Below are positions 1-10,440 of a stretch of DNA of 40,159 nucleotides, piece by piece. The notes under the pieces are model-generated. The model was not told the origin of the DNA. It saw only the letters and a program-made list of their open reading frames with translations, and ran no database searches. Origin of the DNA: Pleurotus djamor. Its lineage: Eukaryota > Basidiomycota > Agaricomycetes > Agaricales > Pleurotaceae. A program made the position numbers and the translations under genes. Position 1 is the first letter of the stretch, and each line of letters starts with the position of its first letter. The DNA lies in contig JAPEVF010000329.1 in assembly GCA_029747585.1 (NCBI GenBank), positions 1 through 40,159 of the forward strand, read 5' to 3'.

Positions 1-362
1 GAAGACGAGCTTCAAGGCTAGCAATGGTCTCTTCAAGAACCTTTGTCCTTGACCGGCCTTGTGCATCAGAGTACTCGCAGCCATCATCCTTCGGGTGCCT
101 CATGCATTGACCACATATTGGCTTTGCTCCATCACATTTCTGCAGGTAAGAAGTGGTGAGTTTTAAGGGATCATTCATGACGACGAGACTTACAATTTTG
201 AGGAATCTAAGGGATTGTGTCAGATATATCCGCGGGATAAAAGCAGAAATGGAAGCACCTGCAAGATATACATGCTCGTCCTCTCTTCAGTGGTCTTGAT
301 GTTTGTCTGGAACTTGAAGACGAAGACGGACTCCCTTGAGAAGAAGACTCTGCGGGGCTCAT
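1..362 (-). CDS. Zn(II)2Cys6 fungal transcription factor, N-terminal part (runs off left edge)
   Basis: Nuclear sequence-specific DNA-binding regulator; target unknown. Read from ATG at 362 with exons 362..259, 206..194 (13 nt) and 139..1; introns are 52 and 54 nt with GTGCTT/TAG and GTAAGT/CAG ends. The joined protein starts with a Ser-rich stretch, then a basic R-G-R-A-C-I-S-C and the complete binuclear cluster with spacing C-x2-C-x6-C-x6-C-x2-C-x8-C, about residues 33-60. All six zinc-binding cysteines are present. It is followed by Q-G-R-S-R-T-K-V-L-E-E-T-I and the start of a leucine-spaced helix, the usual linker and coiled-coil dimerisation segment. The cluster is split by introns around the tiny second exon, as is common in this family. 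The rest, including any fungal-specific regulatory domain, lies beyond position 1. The fold is certain; the pathway cannot be inferred. Confidence 0.92.
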
Positions 363-3236
363 GAACTGTAGCAGCGGGGATGGTGGGGGATAGTTGGAAG
401 GAGAGGAACCTAGGAGAGTGGCTGGATGTGACTTTGTAAGTCTAGAGGTGGGGAACCGGAAGGCATGTCCGAGTGAGTGGGTTTATATAGCCCGAGTCAG
501 AATGAGCGGGAATCTTCTGGTGCGGGCTAAAGGTAATGCGCAAATGGATTTTCTTCAGCTTGGTAGGAACAAAGTAGCAATATTGGATCGATCTGGAGAA
601 TGGCACTGGTCCAAGCCATGGACCAAGTTTGGAGGCTGTGAACGGATTACGAGATCCCGAGGTCACGAGACCAGAACGGCAGCCACCGTTAGTCAGCGCA
701 CAAAGGTCAGCTCGTATGGAACCTAGAAGACGCCGACGTGGTCTGGATACGGCTATCCTCGAATGAGTAACCGGACATCTCAGATTCAGTCAAGATTCAG
801 TACCACTCACCTCCCACACAAGTTTGCATACGCGTACACGTTTCGCCTTATTCGCCTTTCCTTAAAGAAGAGACACTAGTTGTCAGAAAAGAAGTCCAAG
901 ACTTGCGTGCATTCCGAGGCGTACGCATCCGAATGTGCCTGCAGGGTCCGTGTACCTCGACACGAGAGACCCAAGTACTACGAAATGCTACGCATTGCCA
1001 GCTCTTTCGCGTTTCAGCGATGACTGTGCTGGAACGCACACGAAGATTCTCTCTCCGAGAAAAGATGATGAATACTCACTTTCGTAAGTGCTGGAAGGAC
1101 GGCAGAACAATGACTCAATGGGATCTTCATATCGGGTGTTTGCTAAGAGATTAGTTATGGAGGCGAAGGACAAAAGTACCACAAACCCGTCCACCGGTCC
1201 TCCGCACACTGATATTTGGCTGGAGCAATAGAGCCAAACACACACTGCCTCACTTTACCGACAATCTACCGTATCCTCTCCCACTAGGTTCGTCAATTTT
1301 TATCGGTCAAGTCTCTGGCCGACGCCCGATTGACGCGTTCTCCTTCTCCATGCAAGCTTGGCGGCTTCATCTGCGCATCATGAATGAAACAGAAAACATA
1401 TGAAGCACCTCTGCTACAGAAGCTTGCCGGTACTCGCGTACATACCCAGGAACCTCAGAATTTTTGGCCATGTTCGTTTCAACATCCTCGTGAACCTGGG
1501 CACCGAAGTGTTCCTTCCGTGCTTCTCCACATCTCCAGCCACATTTTTCACGTTCTTAGCACTTAATTACCGCCTTCTTTGGATCCTCTTTCCTGGATAT
1601 TCTTGGATTAGATCTTCTATTGCCTCCATGCCATCTCACGACATATGTCCAAGCGACTCACGGGTACCGTCTTACGCGGCGAACATCATAGATGGCGTTC
1701 TATCAATCGGCCATCAAAGATCACCTTGATCTTAACAACATTTTTCACCTCCACGATTTCTACGTGGACTCTGAAGACACATATTTGGCATTTATCTATC
1801 AAAGAAACCCTAGCGTCACAGGGATACGGAGCCGAACCACGGTCGAAAATCCACCGGTATCCTGGCTAGCGACGTGTTTACTGGTTCCATGGAGTATGTC
1901 CTCATCCACGCCCGTTAGGAATGCGTACTCGTGATATGGTGTCTTATCCTCCTTAGTCGCAATCGCAATGGAGTTCGTGGCCTGCCCACCTTCGGTGGTT
2001 CTCAGAAATCGGCACCGATTGGCGAGAAGGATGCTTTATGCATTACTTCGCCGCTACCTGGTCTCCCTAGCCACGGTTAGACCGTTCATCCTCGACGAAT
2101 TAAGTTAAATCCTCCAAGATGGGGTATCTGCTCTGCTCTATCACATGGTGTCATGTTGTTTTTATTCCGGTGGTTGCTATGTACTGATAGCTGATAGTAT
2201 GTGCATTTTATTTGAACAGGATTGTTGCTTTGAGACTGCATATCATTCGCCAGATACGTGTATCAGCGGTCTCTTTATTAATTTCCATGATGACCGAGTG
2301 CCACCAGGTAAGTATTCCCTTTCTATCTCTCTGATCTCCACTCGCAACTGCCTAACAAGCCTCGTCCATGCCTCTTCCGTTGTGCATTATTGCGACGTGT
2401 CGCATTACACCACCTACGGTACTCGGCTGCGGGACAACGCAGTCTTTGCGTAGACCATGGCTGTGAAAATCGCGTCGTATTTGGACCAACGAGCTACAAA
2501 GCTGATATATTATCCTACTACGTGGGTTGGCCTATGTCGACGCGTCGGACATGGTGCGAAGCCTAATGAGCGACGTGTCCAGGTAGAATTGGTTGTTTGT
2601 CTCCCCTCATGATATGGTGCCATTAACACAGCTTGTTTGGCATACAGGATACTGTGGAACACACAATCTTACCGCAGTGCAAACGCGCCTGACATAGACA
2701 CGGTGAAATTGGATCGCCTTTCTTAGACGACGCTGAGAACTGAGTGGAATATGAGTACTTGAGTACTGGGTCCATTTGTCACGACTGCGCCACTGTGTTT
2801 GGAATCAATCATGCCTGGAAATGCATATGTATACGCATATACCTACTCTGCGTGGAAGTTTGAACCACACAAATCCTATCAATGGCGTTACGCCCACGAT
2901 CATTGATGGGGCCTCCTTCCTGTCGCTCGCTCAGGTTGGTTTCATTGCAGAATCTATTATGATGCGTACGTCGCACATCCTTCAAGGTTACGACATCTGG
3001 TGTATGTATGTATCATTTTCTCTACAAGCACACATCGTCCAGAGTCTCGGCCCACTCAGTAAAAATATGATATTGAAACGTGACGTCAGTCCAGTGAATT
3101 TTAATTGACGTGGCCAGGACTCCACAAGTTGGACGTAACTTCGAGCGGGTTGTTCCTTATATGCGCGAATAAAATTTCTCATTGTCATGGGTGGCTGTGG
3201 AGCCAGCTTGACACCTCGACGTCTTTACAATGCATA
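363..3236. other. Long gene-poor stretch
   Basis: Upstream region of the zinc-cluster regulator. Short open frames occur on both strands (for example one ending near 1400 and one covering 1692-1934), but none joins through plausible introns into a recognisable protein, shows a known domain, or has codon or residue composition that separates it from chance. I see no tRNA-like cloverleaf and no long repeat apart from the element that starts at 3237. A small unrecognised gene cannot be excluded. Confidence 0.5.
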
Positions 3237-3277
3237 CTATGGCGGAGGGTTAGTCCGGAGGTGACCCCCACTTCGGA
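3237..3277 (+). repeat. Left terminal inverted repeat of the MITE-like element
   Basis: Outermost bases CTATGGCGG, with a conserved core GGGTTAGTCCGGAGGTGACC. It differs from the opposite arm at about three positions (10, 37 and 40). Confidence 0.85.
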
Positions 3278-3542
3278 GAGTCACACCTCAGTCACATCAA
3301 TTTTCTCAAGTCAGTTACCCACGCCACATTATGGAGGTGGAAGTCTCTGCGAAGACCCCTTCTCAGATTCATGGTCCGCTTCGGCTGCTCGGCTCAGCGT
3401 GACGACTGCTTTAAAAGTTAATTCGTCGTCCAACCCACCTACCATCATTCTGAAACCGGGAAGGTTTAGATATAGGATACTATACTCTAAGATAATTTTT
3501 TGGTGGGTATAAAATGAGGGGAAGGCACATTTTTCGCGAGAA

Positions 3543-3583
3543 TACGGAGTGGGGGTCACCTCCGGACTAACCCGCCGCCATAG
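3543..3583 (-). repeat. Right terminal inverted repeat of the MITE-like element
   Basis: Reverse-complement partner of the left arm, beginning CTATGGCGGCGGG when read on the minus strand. A flanking TA lies at 3584-3585. Confidence 0.85.
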
Positions 3584-4011
3584 TACGCTGTTGATTCAGA
3601 TCATAGCGTTGATGTATTTATTCTCGGAACCGCAGCGTCCAACCTTAATCTCCCTCGGTACGGCCGCCGGGTTCTTTGAAACCTGCTGAGAAACTAGTGG
3701 AAGATGTTGATTCATTGAGAGGTTACTCGCTTGCCTCTGCGAACGGGCCGAGTCGCACGACGTTATGATCTGTCAGGGCCTGGCGTTGAGATCCTTCAAT
3801 GTATTTTCACCGTCTCAAGTTACTGGGAGAACACGCACAAACATGGAAAGTTCAAACACAGGCGAGAGGGGAATAGGGCAGGGTCTAAGTCGAATTTTCG
3901 ATTAACAGATAATTTACGTTACATTCTTGTTACAGATTATTCTTTAATTTAGCTGCTCATGCAAGGTGAGGACGCTGATGATGATAAGGAAAGAGGCGAC
4001 CGCTTACCTGT
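3584..4011. other. Intergenic, 3' side of FGAM synthase
   Basis: AT-rich sequence (especially 3895-3950) between the MITE-like element and the stop codon of the minus-strand purine gene. It probably contains that gene's 3' UTR. No coding frame or RNA gene is supportable. Confidence 0.5.
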
Positions 4012-7000
4012 CTAATTACACCAAACACGGGCATTTTGGAACAACTTGAACCACGGACCGACACCCTTCCATGATGCTTTGAGGCTGGGTGAATACCAGC
4101 TGTTGCTTTCCAAGGCAACGACTCGCTCGGGGTGAGGCATCAAGGCCAAGATTCGGCCATCTGGGGTCTGCACACCAGTGATACCGCCTGGACTACCGTT
4201 CGGGTTGAGAGGGTACTGTTCAGTCGGTCGACCGCAAGAATCAACATAGCGAATAGCGAGGAGGCTTCTCGCTCCAAGACTCTCAAGATGTGACTCTGTT
4301 GAGAATGCTACACGGCCCTCGCCATGAGCCACAGCGACGGGAAGTTTTGAGCCTCCCATATCCCTAAGGAAGACCGACGTTTGCGTAACAGGGTTGTCCA
4401 CGACCTCAACCATGGTACACCGAGCTTCGAATCGTTCACTGCGATTCGGCTTGAATTCCGGCCAATAGTCCGTTCCACCAATGATCTCTTTGAGGTGGCT
4501 GAAGAACTGGCAACCATTACATACACCCAAAGCAAATGTGTCGTCGCGTCCGAAGAATGAAGTAAATTCACTTCGAGCGAGTTGGTTGAGAAGAACTGAA
4601 TTAGCCCAACCTTTGCCAGCACCAAGAACATCGCCATACGAGAAGCCACCACAAGCTGCCAATCCACGGAAATCAGCTAGACTGAGCTTCCCGGACAGGA
4701 TATCTGACATATGGACGTCGATAGCATCGAAGCCTGCGGCTGTGAACGCCCAAGCCATCTCAAGCTGTCCATTCACGCCTTGTTCGCGTAGGATAGCGAC
4801 CTTAGGCCTTCTGAATAGATCACGAGTAGGGGCGTAGGAGAAGGATAGGTCGTAGAAGAGGCCGGTGTGAGAGTTGGAGTCAATAAGTGAGTACTCCTGA
4901 GCGGCTGTGTCTGGATTATCGCGAAGAGCCTGCATTCGATAAGACGTGTCTGCCCATAAGCGTTGAAGCCGGGCTCTCGAGCTGCGGAAGATGCATTCTC
5001 CGCCAGAAGTGACAACAAACGGTTGGTCTTCTGAGGACTTATTAACGGTGCCAATGACTGAGATGTATTGAGGTGGGAAGCTGGTGGATGCGAAGATATC
5101 CCGAAGGGCGCCGAGGTCCCCTTCACGCAATTGAAAAACGACCCCGAGTTCCTCGTTGAACAGACACGCGACGGGATCAGAATGTCCAGGGAGGCTGTCC
5201 AAAGATATGTCGACCCCAACGCGAGCCGCAAAGGACATTTCGGCAAGCGTGGTGAGCAGACCGCCGTCTGAACGGTCGTGGTAAGCCAGCACTAACTCGG
5301 GATTCGTCTGTCGTAACTTCTGACAAGCCTGGTAAAATGCTTTCAGATGCGATGGACTCTCAACGTCAGGAGCCTCAGCACCCAATTCCTTGAACACTTG
5401 CGCCAACGCGGAACCGCCTAGCCGACATTTTCCACCGGCAAGATCGACGAAGACTAGGACGGTCCGCTCCTCGAGGTCTGTTCGTAGTTGTGGCGTCCAA
5501 GTAGCACCGACATCCTCGACTGGGGCGAATGCGGTGACGATCAAAGAAAGAGGTGAACTAACTTCCCGGCTATCTTGACCATCCTTCCACTTCATAGACA
5601 TTGACATCGAGTCTTTGCCAACAGGAATTCCGACACCCAAAGCAGGACATAGCTCCATGCCAACGGCACGAACGGCAGCATACAGCCCAGCACCCTCGCC
5701 TTCCTTGGAAGCAGCGCACATCCAGTTAGCGCTCAACTTGACTCGAGATAGGTCTCCAATGTGCGCCGCTGAAAGGTTGGTGAGCGATTCAGCGATGGCC
5801 ATACGTGCTGATGCTTCCGGGTTTATCAAAGCGAGAGGGGTCCGCTCGCCCATCGCCATGGCCTCACCGCAGATGACGTCAAATCCATACGAGCTTCTGG
5901 TCACGGCGACATCGGCGATAGGTACTTGCCAAGGACCAACCATCTGATCGCGAGTAACAAGACCTGTAATGGATCTATCACCGATGGTGATGAGGAAAGA
6001 CTTCGATCCGACCGATGGAAGACGCAAGACCCGTTCAGCAGCCTCAGATACGCGGTCGACCAATGATGTGGCGGAGATGTATTTGAGCAAACTTGAGTCG
6101 AACGGATGACGCGTGGGCTTCGGGGTGATATCTTTGCGAGACATCTTTGGAGGTTTGCCAAACAATGTAGACATTTTCAAACGAATCACATCACGGTCAA
6201 AGAGTCTGTCCGTGACGATGAGCTCTTCTTCGGCGGTGGCTTCACCAACGACAGAATAAGGGGCTCGCTCGCGCTTTGCGATCGCCTCAAAGACACCGGC
6301 CTTATCAGGGGAGACAGCTAGGACGTATCGCTCCTGACTTTCGTTGCACCAGATCTCCATTGGGGACATGGAGGAGTCCGCAACAAGCACATCGCGGATC
6401 TCGAAGCGGGCGCCAAGATGTGAATCGTGAACAAGTTCTGGTAGAGCATTGGACAAGCCACCGGCACCAACGTCGTGGATGCTCTGTATAGGATTGGCTT
6501 CGTTGAGGCCAACACACGCGTCTATCACCTGTTGGCAACGCCTCTGCATCTCGGCGTTATCTCTCTGAACGGATGCAAAGTCCAACTCAGCCGAGCTGGT
6601 GCCTGAAGCCTGGCTGGAAGCGGCGCCTCCCCCAAGGCCGATCAACAAACCCGGTCCACCGAGAACAATGATTTTGGCGCCAGGATCAATGCTCGATTTC
6701 AACGAAAACTGCGGCCGTACGTTTCCATATCCTCCAGCGATCATGATAGGTTTGTGGTAGCCTCTGACTTCGAATTCCCCGTCGCGCGATGATGGTACCT
6801 TCTCAGAGAAGGTGCGGAAATAACCTGTCAACGCAGGACGTCCGAATTCGTTGTTGAACGCGCTAGCTCCGAGAGGTCCTTCGATCATGATATCGAGGGC
6901 AGACGCAATATGCGATGGTTTACCAAAATCCGTTTCCCAAGGCTGCTCAAACCCAGGTATGAGGAGGTTTGAAACAGTGAAGCCCGCTAAACCGGCTTTC

Positions 7001-8061
7001 GGCTTCGAGCCACGACCGACCGCTCCTTCGTCGCGTATTTCACCGCCCGAGCCTGTGGCTGCTCCAGGATAGGGAGATACTGCGGTAGGGTGGTTGTGTG
7101 TTTCGACTTTGACCAAGATAGGCATCTCTTCGACTTGAGATGAATATTGGAAGGTCTCGTTTACGCTGAACCTCGGTGCCGAATGACCTTCAAGAACCGC
7201 TGCGTTATCCGAGTAGGCAGAGATGGTTCCGAGGCCGTTGATACGCTCGGTGTTGCGAATCATTTGGAAGAGGGATAAATCTTGGGGGGTTTCGTCTATC
7301 GTCCAGGAAGCGTTGAAGATTTTGTGCCGGCAATGTTCAGAGTTCACCTGAGCGAACATGAACAGCTCAGCATCGCTGGGATCACGGTTGATTGGGTCTG
7401 AGCCGGTTACATACGCGTCGACGAGATAGTTAATTTCGTCTGGCGCTAAAGCAAGCCCTAGGTTCTTGTTTGCTTGTACAAGCAAAGACAACGCAGAGTC
7501 TCTGTCTTGTTGAGCAGACGAAGCGGTGTGGAGATCGATTGTCCGAAGGGGACGGGGATCGTGGTGTGCAAAGATAATGTCTTCATCCGGCGAGGCCAGC
7601 TGCACGACCTGGGTCATGCGATCGTGTATGAGATGCGCAAACGAGTCGATGTGAGCCTGGGAGAGAAGTGTTGACCCTTCCGTGCGTATGATGAACCCTA
7701 CACCACGTTCAAGCCGCTCAACATGACCACCGAGATTACAGAGCACAGCTATATCCGTGGCTTTACTAGACCACGGCGTGATGGATCCTGGCCTTGGTAA
7801 GACATACACGATGGTAGGGTTCGGCCCAAGACCTGTATCGATCGAATCTTCGTTTCCGTACGAAAGGAGCAGGGAAAGGGCTTTTCCAGGTGAAGTAAGG
7901 GGATTGGCCAGCTCTAACTCGTGCTCAGGCGTGCGAGTCTTCACAAGATGCAACCAAGGCGCCTCGATGGCCACCACTAAAGGACATAGCGCTTGGATCT
8001 GCCTCAAGAGCAAGGTAAGCTTGGACGCGGTGAGGGAAGACGAGCCCCGCAGAAGCAGCAT
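4012..8061 (-). CDS. ADE6: Phosphoribosylformylglycinamidine synthase (FGAM synthase)
   Basis: Cytosolic enzyme of step 4 of de novo purine synthesis: FGAR + glutamine + ATP to FGAM. The intronless 1,349-residue frame matches the large single-chain type, close to the roughly 1,350 residues of yeast Ade6. It has an N-terminal PurS-like region, a central ATP-binding segment with T-G-S-G-G-E-I-R-D-E and G-A-V-G-R-G-S-K-P, two AIR-synthase-like halves, and a C-terminal class I glutamine amidotransferase domain starting near V-A-I-L-R-E-Q-G-V-N-G. The amidotransferase residues are intact: nucleophile Cys1181 in L-G-V-C-N-G-C, and His1310 and Glu1312 in M-P-H-P-E-R. The ATG at 8061 gives the usual family start (M-L-L-L-R-G). 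Long intronless reading is unusual beside its intron-rich neighbours but no frame break is visible. A complete, functional housekeeping gene is likely. Confidence 0.98.
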   Translation of the reverse strand: MLLLRGSSSLTASKLTLLLRQIQALCPLVVAIEAPWLHLVKTRTPEHELELANPLTSPGKALSLLLSYGNEDSIDTGLGPNPTIVYVLPRPGSITPWSSKATDIAVLCNLGGHVERLERGVGFIIRTEGSTLLSQAHIDSFAHLIHDRMTQVVQLASPDEDIIFAHHDPRPLRTIDLHTASSAQQDRDSALSLLVQANKNLGLALAPDEINYLVDAYVTGSDPINRDPSDAELFMFAQVNSEHCRHKIFNASWTIDETPQDLSLFQMIRNTERINGLGTISAYSDNAAVLEGHSAPRFSVNETFQYSSQVEEMPILVKVETHNHPTAVSPYPGAATGSGGEIRDEGAVGRGSKPKAGLAGFTVSNLLIPGFEQPWETDFGKPSHIASALDIMIEGPLGASAFNNEFGRPALTGYFRTFSEKVPSSRDGEFEVRGYHKPIMIAGGYGNVRPQFSLKSSIDPGAKIIVLGGPGLLIGLGGGAASSQASGTSSAELDFASVQRDNAEMQRRCQQVIDACVGLNEANPIQSIHDVGAGGLSNALPELVHDSHLGARFEIRDVLVADSSMSPMEIWCNESQERYVLAVSPDKAGVFEAIAKRERAPYSVVGEATAEEELIVTDRLFDRDVIRLKMSTLFGKPPKMSRKDITPKPTRHPFDSSLLKYISATSLVDRVSEAAERVLRLPSVGSKSFLITIGDRSITGLVTRDQMVGPWQVPIADVAVTRSSYGFDVICGEAMAMGERTPLALINPEASARMAIAESLTNLSAAHIGDLSRVKLSANWMCAASKEGEGAGLYAAVRAVGMELCPALGVGIPVGKDSMSMSMKWKDGQDSREVSSPLSLIVTAFAPVEDVGATWTPQLRTDLEERTVLVFVDLAGGKCRLGGSALAQVFKELGAEAPDVESPSHLKAFYQACQKLRQTNPELVLAYHDRSDGGLLTTLAEMSFAARVGVDISLDSLPGHSDPVACLFNEELGVVFQLREGDLGALRDIFASTSFPPQYISVIGTVNKSSEDQPFVVTSGGECIFRSSRARLQRLWADTSYRMQALRDNPDTAAQEYSLIDSNSHTGLFYDLSFSYAPTRDLFRRPKVAILREQGVNGQLEMAWAFTAAGFDAIDVHMSDILSGKLSLADFRGLAACGGFSYGDVLGAGKGWANSVLLNQLARSEFTSFFGRDDTFALGVCNGCQFFSHLKEIIGGTDYWPEFKPNRSERFEARCTMVEVVDNPVTQTSVFLRDMGGSKLPVAVAHGEGRVAFSTESHLESLGARSLLAIRYVDSCGRPTEQYPLNPNGSPGGITGVQTPDGRILALMPHPERVVALESNSWYSPSLKASWKGVGPWFKLFQNARVWCN

Positions 8062-8428
8062 CCTAGAGACATCTAAGTGTTATCTTTCCACATCTAGAGT
8101 ATTTGCCTACCGTGATGCAAGTTATACAACTTCGAAGATGGGGAAGACAAAACTTGCATGGTNAAAAAACCAAGAAAAATCTAATCAGATCGCCAGGCTA
8201 AGCGCTGAGGTCACTTAGCCCCTAATTCCCAAAGTGGGTTTTCAGCTTCTCATCCACTGTCTGTTAGCCAGAGCAGTATTTTCAACGGTATACATACATA
8301 TGGAAGTGTAATAGTAGATTATTTTGTCTATGAGGATCGTTTGAGGAATCCGGTAAAATAAGGGGGTAATTAGGGAGCATAATCATGTGAAGAAACATCT
8401 AAATTGAGCCGACTGCTCTTGACTCCTC
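8062..8428. other. Intergenic between FGAM synthase and the F-box-like gene
   Basis: Promoter side of the purine gene and 3' side of the F-box-like gene, both on the minus strand. It contains an ambiguous base (8163) directly before an A-run. No gene is seen. Confidence 0.5.
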
Positions 8429-9496
8429 CTATTCCGAGTCCATGTCGCCTGCTTCTCTGGATTTATCATGATTAGCGTCGTCGATGAAAATGGCAAGAGA
8501 TAGGACTTACAACTTCGGACTTGAAGCGTTCGAAGTACAAGTCTTCGTCTTCGTTGACGCATGCTTCCACATCCCCGAGCTCCCGTTCTTGAGGCCTTGC
8601 AAATATACGGGATACAAGTCTGGATGATGGAAGGTGGGAAGCATCACTAGCCTCTCGTCCAGGCCATTTTCGCCGCGGCATTCCTTCGAAACGGCTTGTC
8701 GAACCTCTTCATTCCCACAAACCAGAATCAAGGCCTGCAAACCCTCGCACTTTTCCAGCAAATACGGTACGATCTCGCAAATATCTTCTTTGCCCCAGTA
8801 AAACAGGTCTCCGAGAGCAAGATGGGTCAAGCACGGCAGCTCTGCCAACCCGTACCAGTAAGAATTCTCGCGGGGTTTATGAGGGTTGACGATGTCGAGG
8901 TGCGTGACTTTGCTGAATATGGGGTGCCTGAAGTCGGGGATGGCGTCGCTTGGAAATACGGTTTCTATCTTGATGGATAGCTTTTGGAGAGGGTGGTTGT
9001 GGATAATGGGGAGTAGTCCGGCCATCGGTGCTGCGCTCCAGCATATGAGGTTTTGGACGCCTGTACAGACGGCGAGGGCTTTCTCCGCGTAGTGGAAGCT
9101 CACGCTGGCGGTCAGGCAGAGCGTCTTGACGTTCTTGTGGAAGAAGGCTTGTGGCTTCATGCTGATGGCGCGCATGAAGAGGTCCACACCCTTGAACGGA
9201 TAGTCGAGCACAATAACGCGATAGATGACCGGTTCGAGCCTTGTGAACATATCAACATCTGGTCACTGCACCAACGGAACGGCCAAAACGCACCATTCTT
9301 GCACTCGACGAGCCACCAAGCAAAGTTTTGGGGCTTCACTTGGGAATACTAGCGCCGCCCACTCAAAGATATCCCGCTCGAGTTCGAAAGGTAGTTGTGG
9401 AACGTACGCGACGACATGCCCTGCCTTCTCCTTGCCTTTCTCCGAGGGCATTTTCGTCTGCGTCGCGGTGGCGGTCTGGATCAAAGTTATGGCCAT
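8429..9496 (-). CDS. F-box-like protein of an Agaricomycete-expanded family
   Basis: Predicted 319-residue protein from exons 9496..9294, 9239..8511 and 8456..8429, with introns of 54 nt each. The first intron restores the family-typical L-C-L-V-A-R-R-V-Q-E-W-L-E-P-V-I-Y-R. The second donor is a perfect GTAAGT that contains the apparent stop TAA, and splicing gives an acidic M-D-S-E end. The N-terminal P-x-L-P-F-E-L-E-R-D-I-F-E-W resembles an F-box-like helix. The rest has weak leucine-rich spacing (L-T-H-L-A-L-G-D-L). In this family the F-box would link targets to an SCF ubiquitin ligase, but many members have no assigned function. The name rests on my recollection of the family pattern; no substrate can be inferred. 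The C-terminal splice is the least certain part. Confidence 0.75.
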
Positions 9497-10440
9497 GGTA
9501 GGAGCAGTGAAGGAAAGAAAGCGAATGTGAAAAAAAACCTGGATCGTCTAACTTTTATACAGTCTTCCCTGACGCGATGTACATTTTTATCCTGAGTGCT
9601 CCGAAAAACTCATACGCCCCCTTTACCTCCTTAGGCAATCCACTCCTTGATCCCCTTGCCGCCATCGTGCAGCATGGCCAACGTGAGGTAGAGTTTCGTA
9701 CGTACACTGTATCACTTCTATTCCGCACCCACTTGAACCCTTTTCAAACTTTGCATGCCCTTTTCATTCATAAGATTAGAGTTAGGAGTGATTGTCTTCC
9801 TTCTATTGATGAGATGGAGAGATATGAAGGTTCTGTGGGCGTGGGGTGGACAATGGGCGAATTGTCCATTGTCTTGTTCTTCATTGTCCTGTTCCTACGT
9901 TGATAGGGAATCACCTCGTGCATCATACGGACCTTTTCTGGCGTGTTACTCGCTTGGCTCTTGAAAACCGTGTTCAAGTTACGTTATTTTCGTACATACA
10001 TCGAAAACCGACCTGCCGACTTTCAAAGTTTCAAGCCCCCCTGTTTATGCTTTAACTTCGCTGAGGTTTTGTCAAGTATCATTAGCGTTTACTCCGTGTT
10101 CCTATTTACCTTCAGACGCAGGATGTTTTGTGTGGGTTCCATAAACTCTCCTGGACCAGTTGCTCGGAGCAGTTGCAGGTGATGGGAACGCAGTTGTCTT
10201 CTCCATTAGCTTTAGGGCTACGTTCTTTTCGACGGCTCCAATTTGCCTCGGGGCACACTGAGGCCAAACTGAGGCACAACGAAGGAAGAACTCGTTCGCA
10301 AGTGGGCAATTTCTTGGCTTCTTGTCTAGGGGCTCAGGAGAACGCACGATCACGTGGAAGCATGATACTCTATACGAGATTTGGCTCAAAGTTTGAAGTT
10401 GAACCATCACCACAACCACCACCAGCACGATCCTCGCCCC
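9497..10440. other. Divergent intergenic region, F-box-like gene / securin-like gene
   Basis: Shared upstream region of two genes pointing away from each other. The only clear short motif is an E-box palindrome CACGTG at 10351-10356, about 85 bp before the securin-like start codon. Open frames here are short and unrecognised. The His/Asn-rich frame directly upstream of 10441 has only a TTG start, so it is more likely 5' UTR. Confidence 0.5.
10351..10356. promoter_or_regulatory. E-box palindrome upstream of the securin-like gene
   Basis: CACGTG, a possible bHLH-factor site, about 85 bp before the ATG at 10441. A six-base palindrome is expected by chance roughly every 4 kb, so this is only suggestive. 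Confidence 0.25.

Larger units (their letters stand above)
3237..3583. mobile_element. MITE-like element with 41-bp terminal inverted repeats and TA duplication
   Basis: The left end (3237-3277) reads CTATGGCGGAGGGTTAGTCC and onward. The reverse complement of the right end (3543-3583) matches it at about 38 of 41 positions. A TA dinucleotide lies immediately outside both ends (3235-3236 and 3584-3585), as expected for a Tc1/mariner-type target-site duplication. The 347-bp element has no room for a transposase, and its internal frames resemble no protein. It is best read as a non-autonomous miniature inverted-repeat element mobilised by a transposase encoded elsewhere. The high similarity of the arms suggests fairly recent movement. 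The superfamily rests only on the TA duplication and overall shape; other TA-targeting groups are possible. Confidence 0.82.

Noticed and set aside
1384..1934. Several overlapping plus-strand frames in the left gene-poor region
   Set aside because: They do not join through consensus introns into a protein with any known pattern.
8472..8681. Alternative frame at the end of the F-box-like gene, suggesting a frameshift
   Set aside because: The original frame continues through a perfect GTAAGT donor and a 54-nt intron to an acidic end, with phases agreeing, so no frameshift is needed.
9225..9245. GGTTCGAGCC, resembling a tRNA T-loop
   Set aside because: Inside the second exon of the F-box-like gene, with no matching stems.
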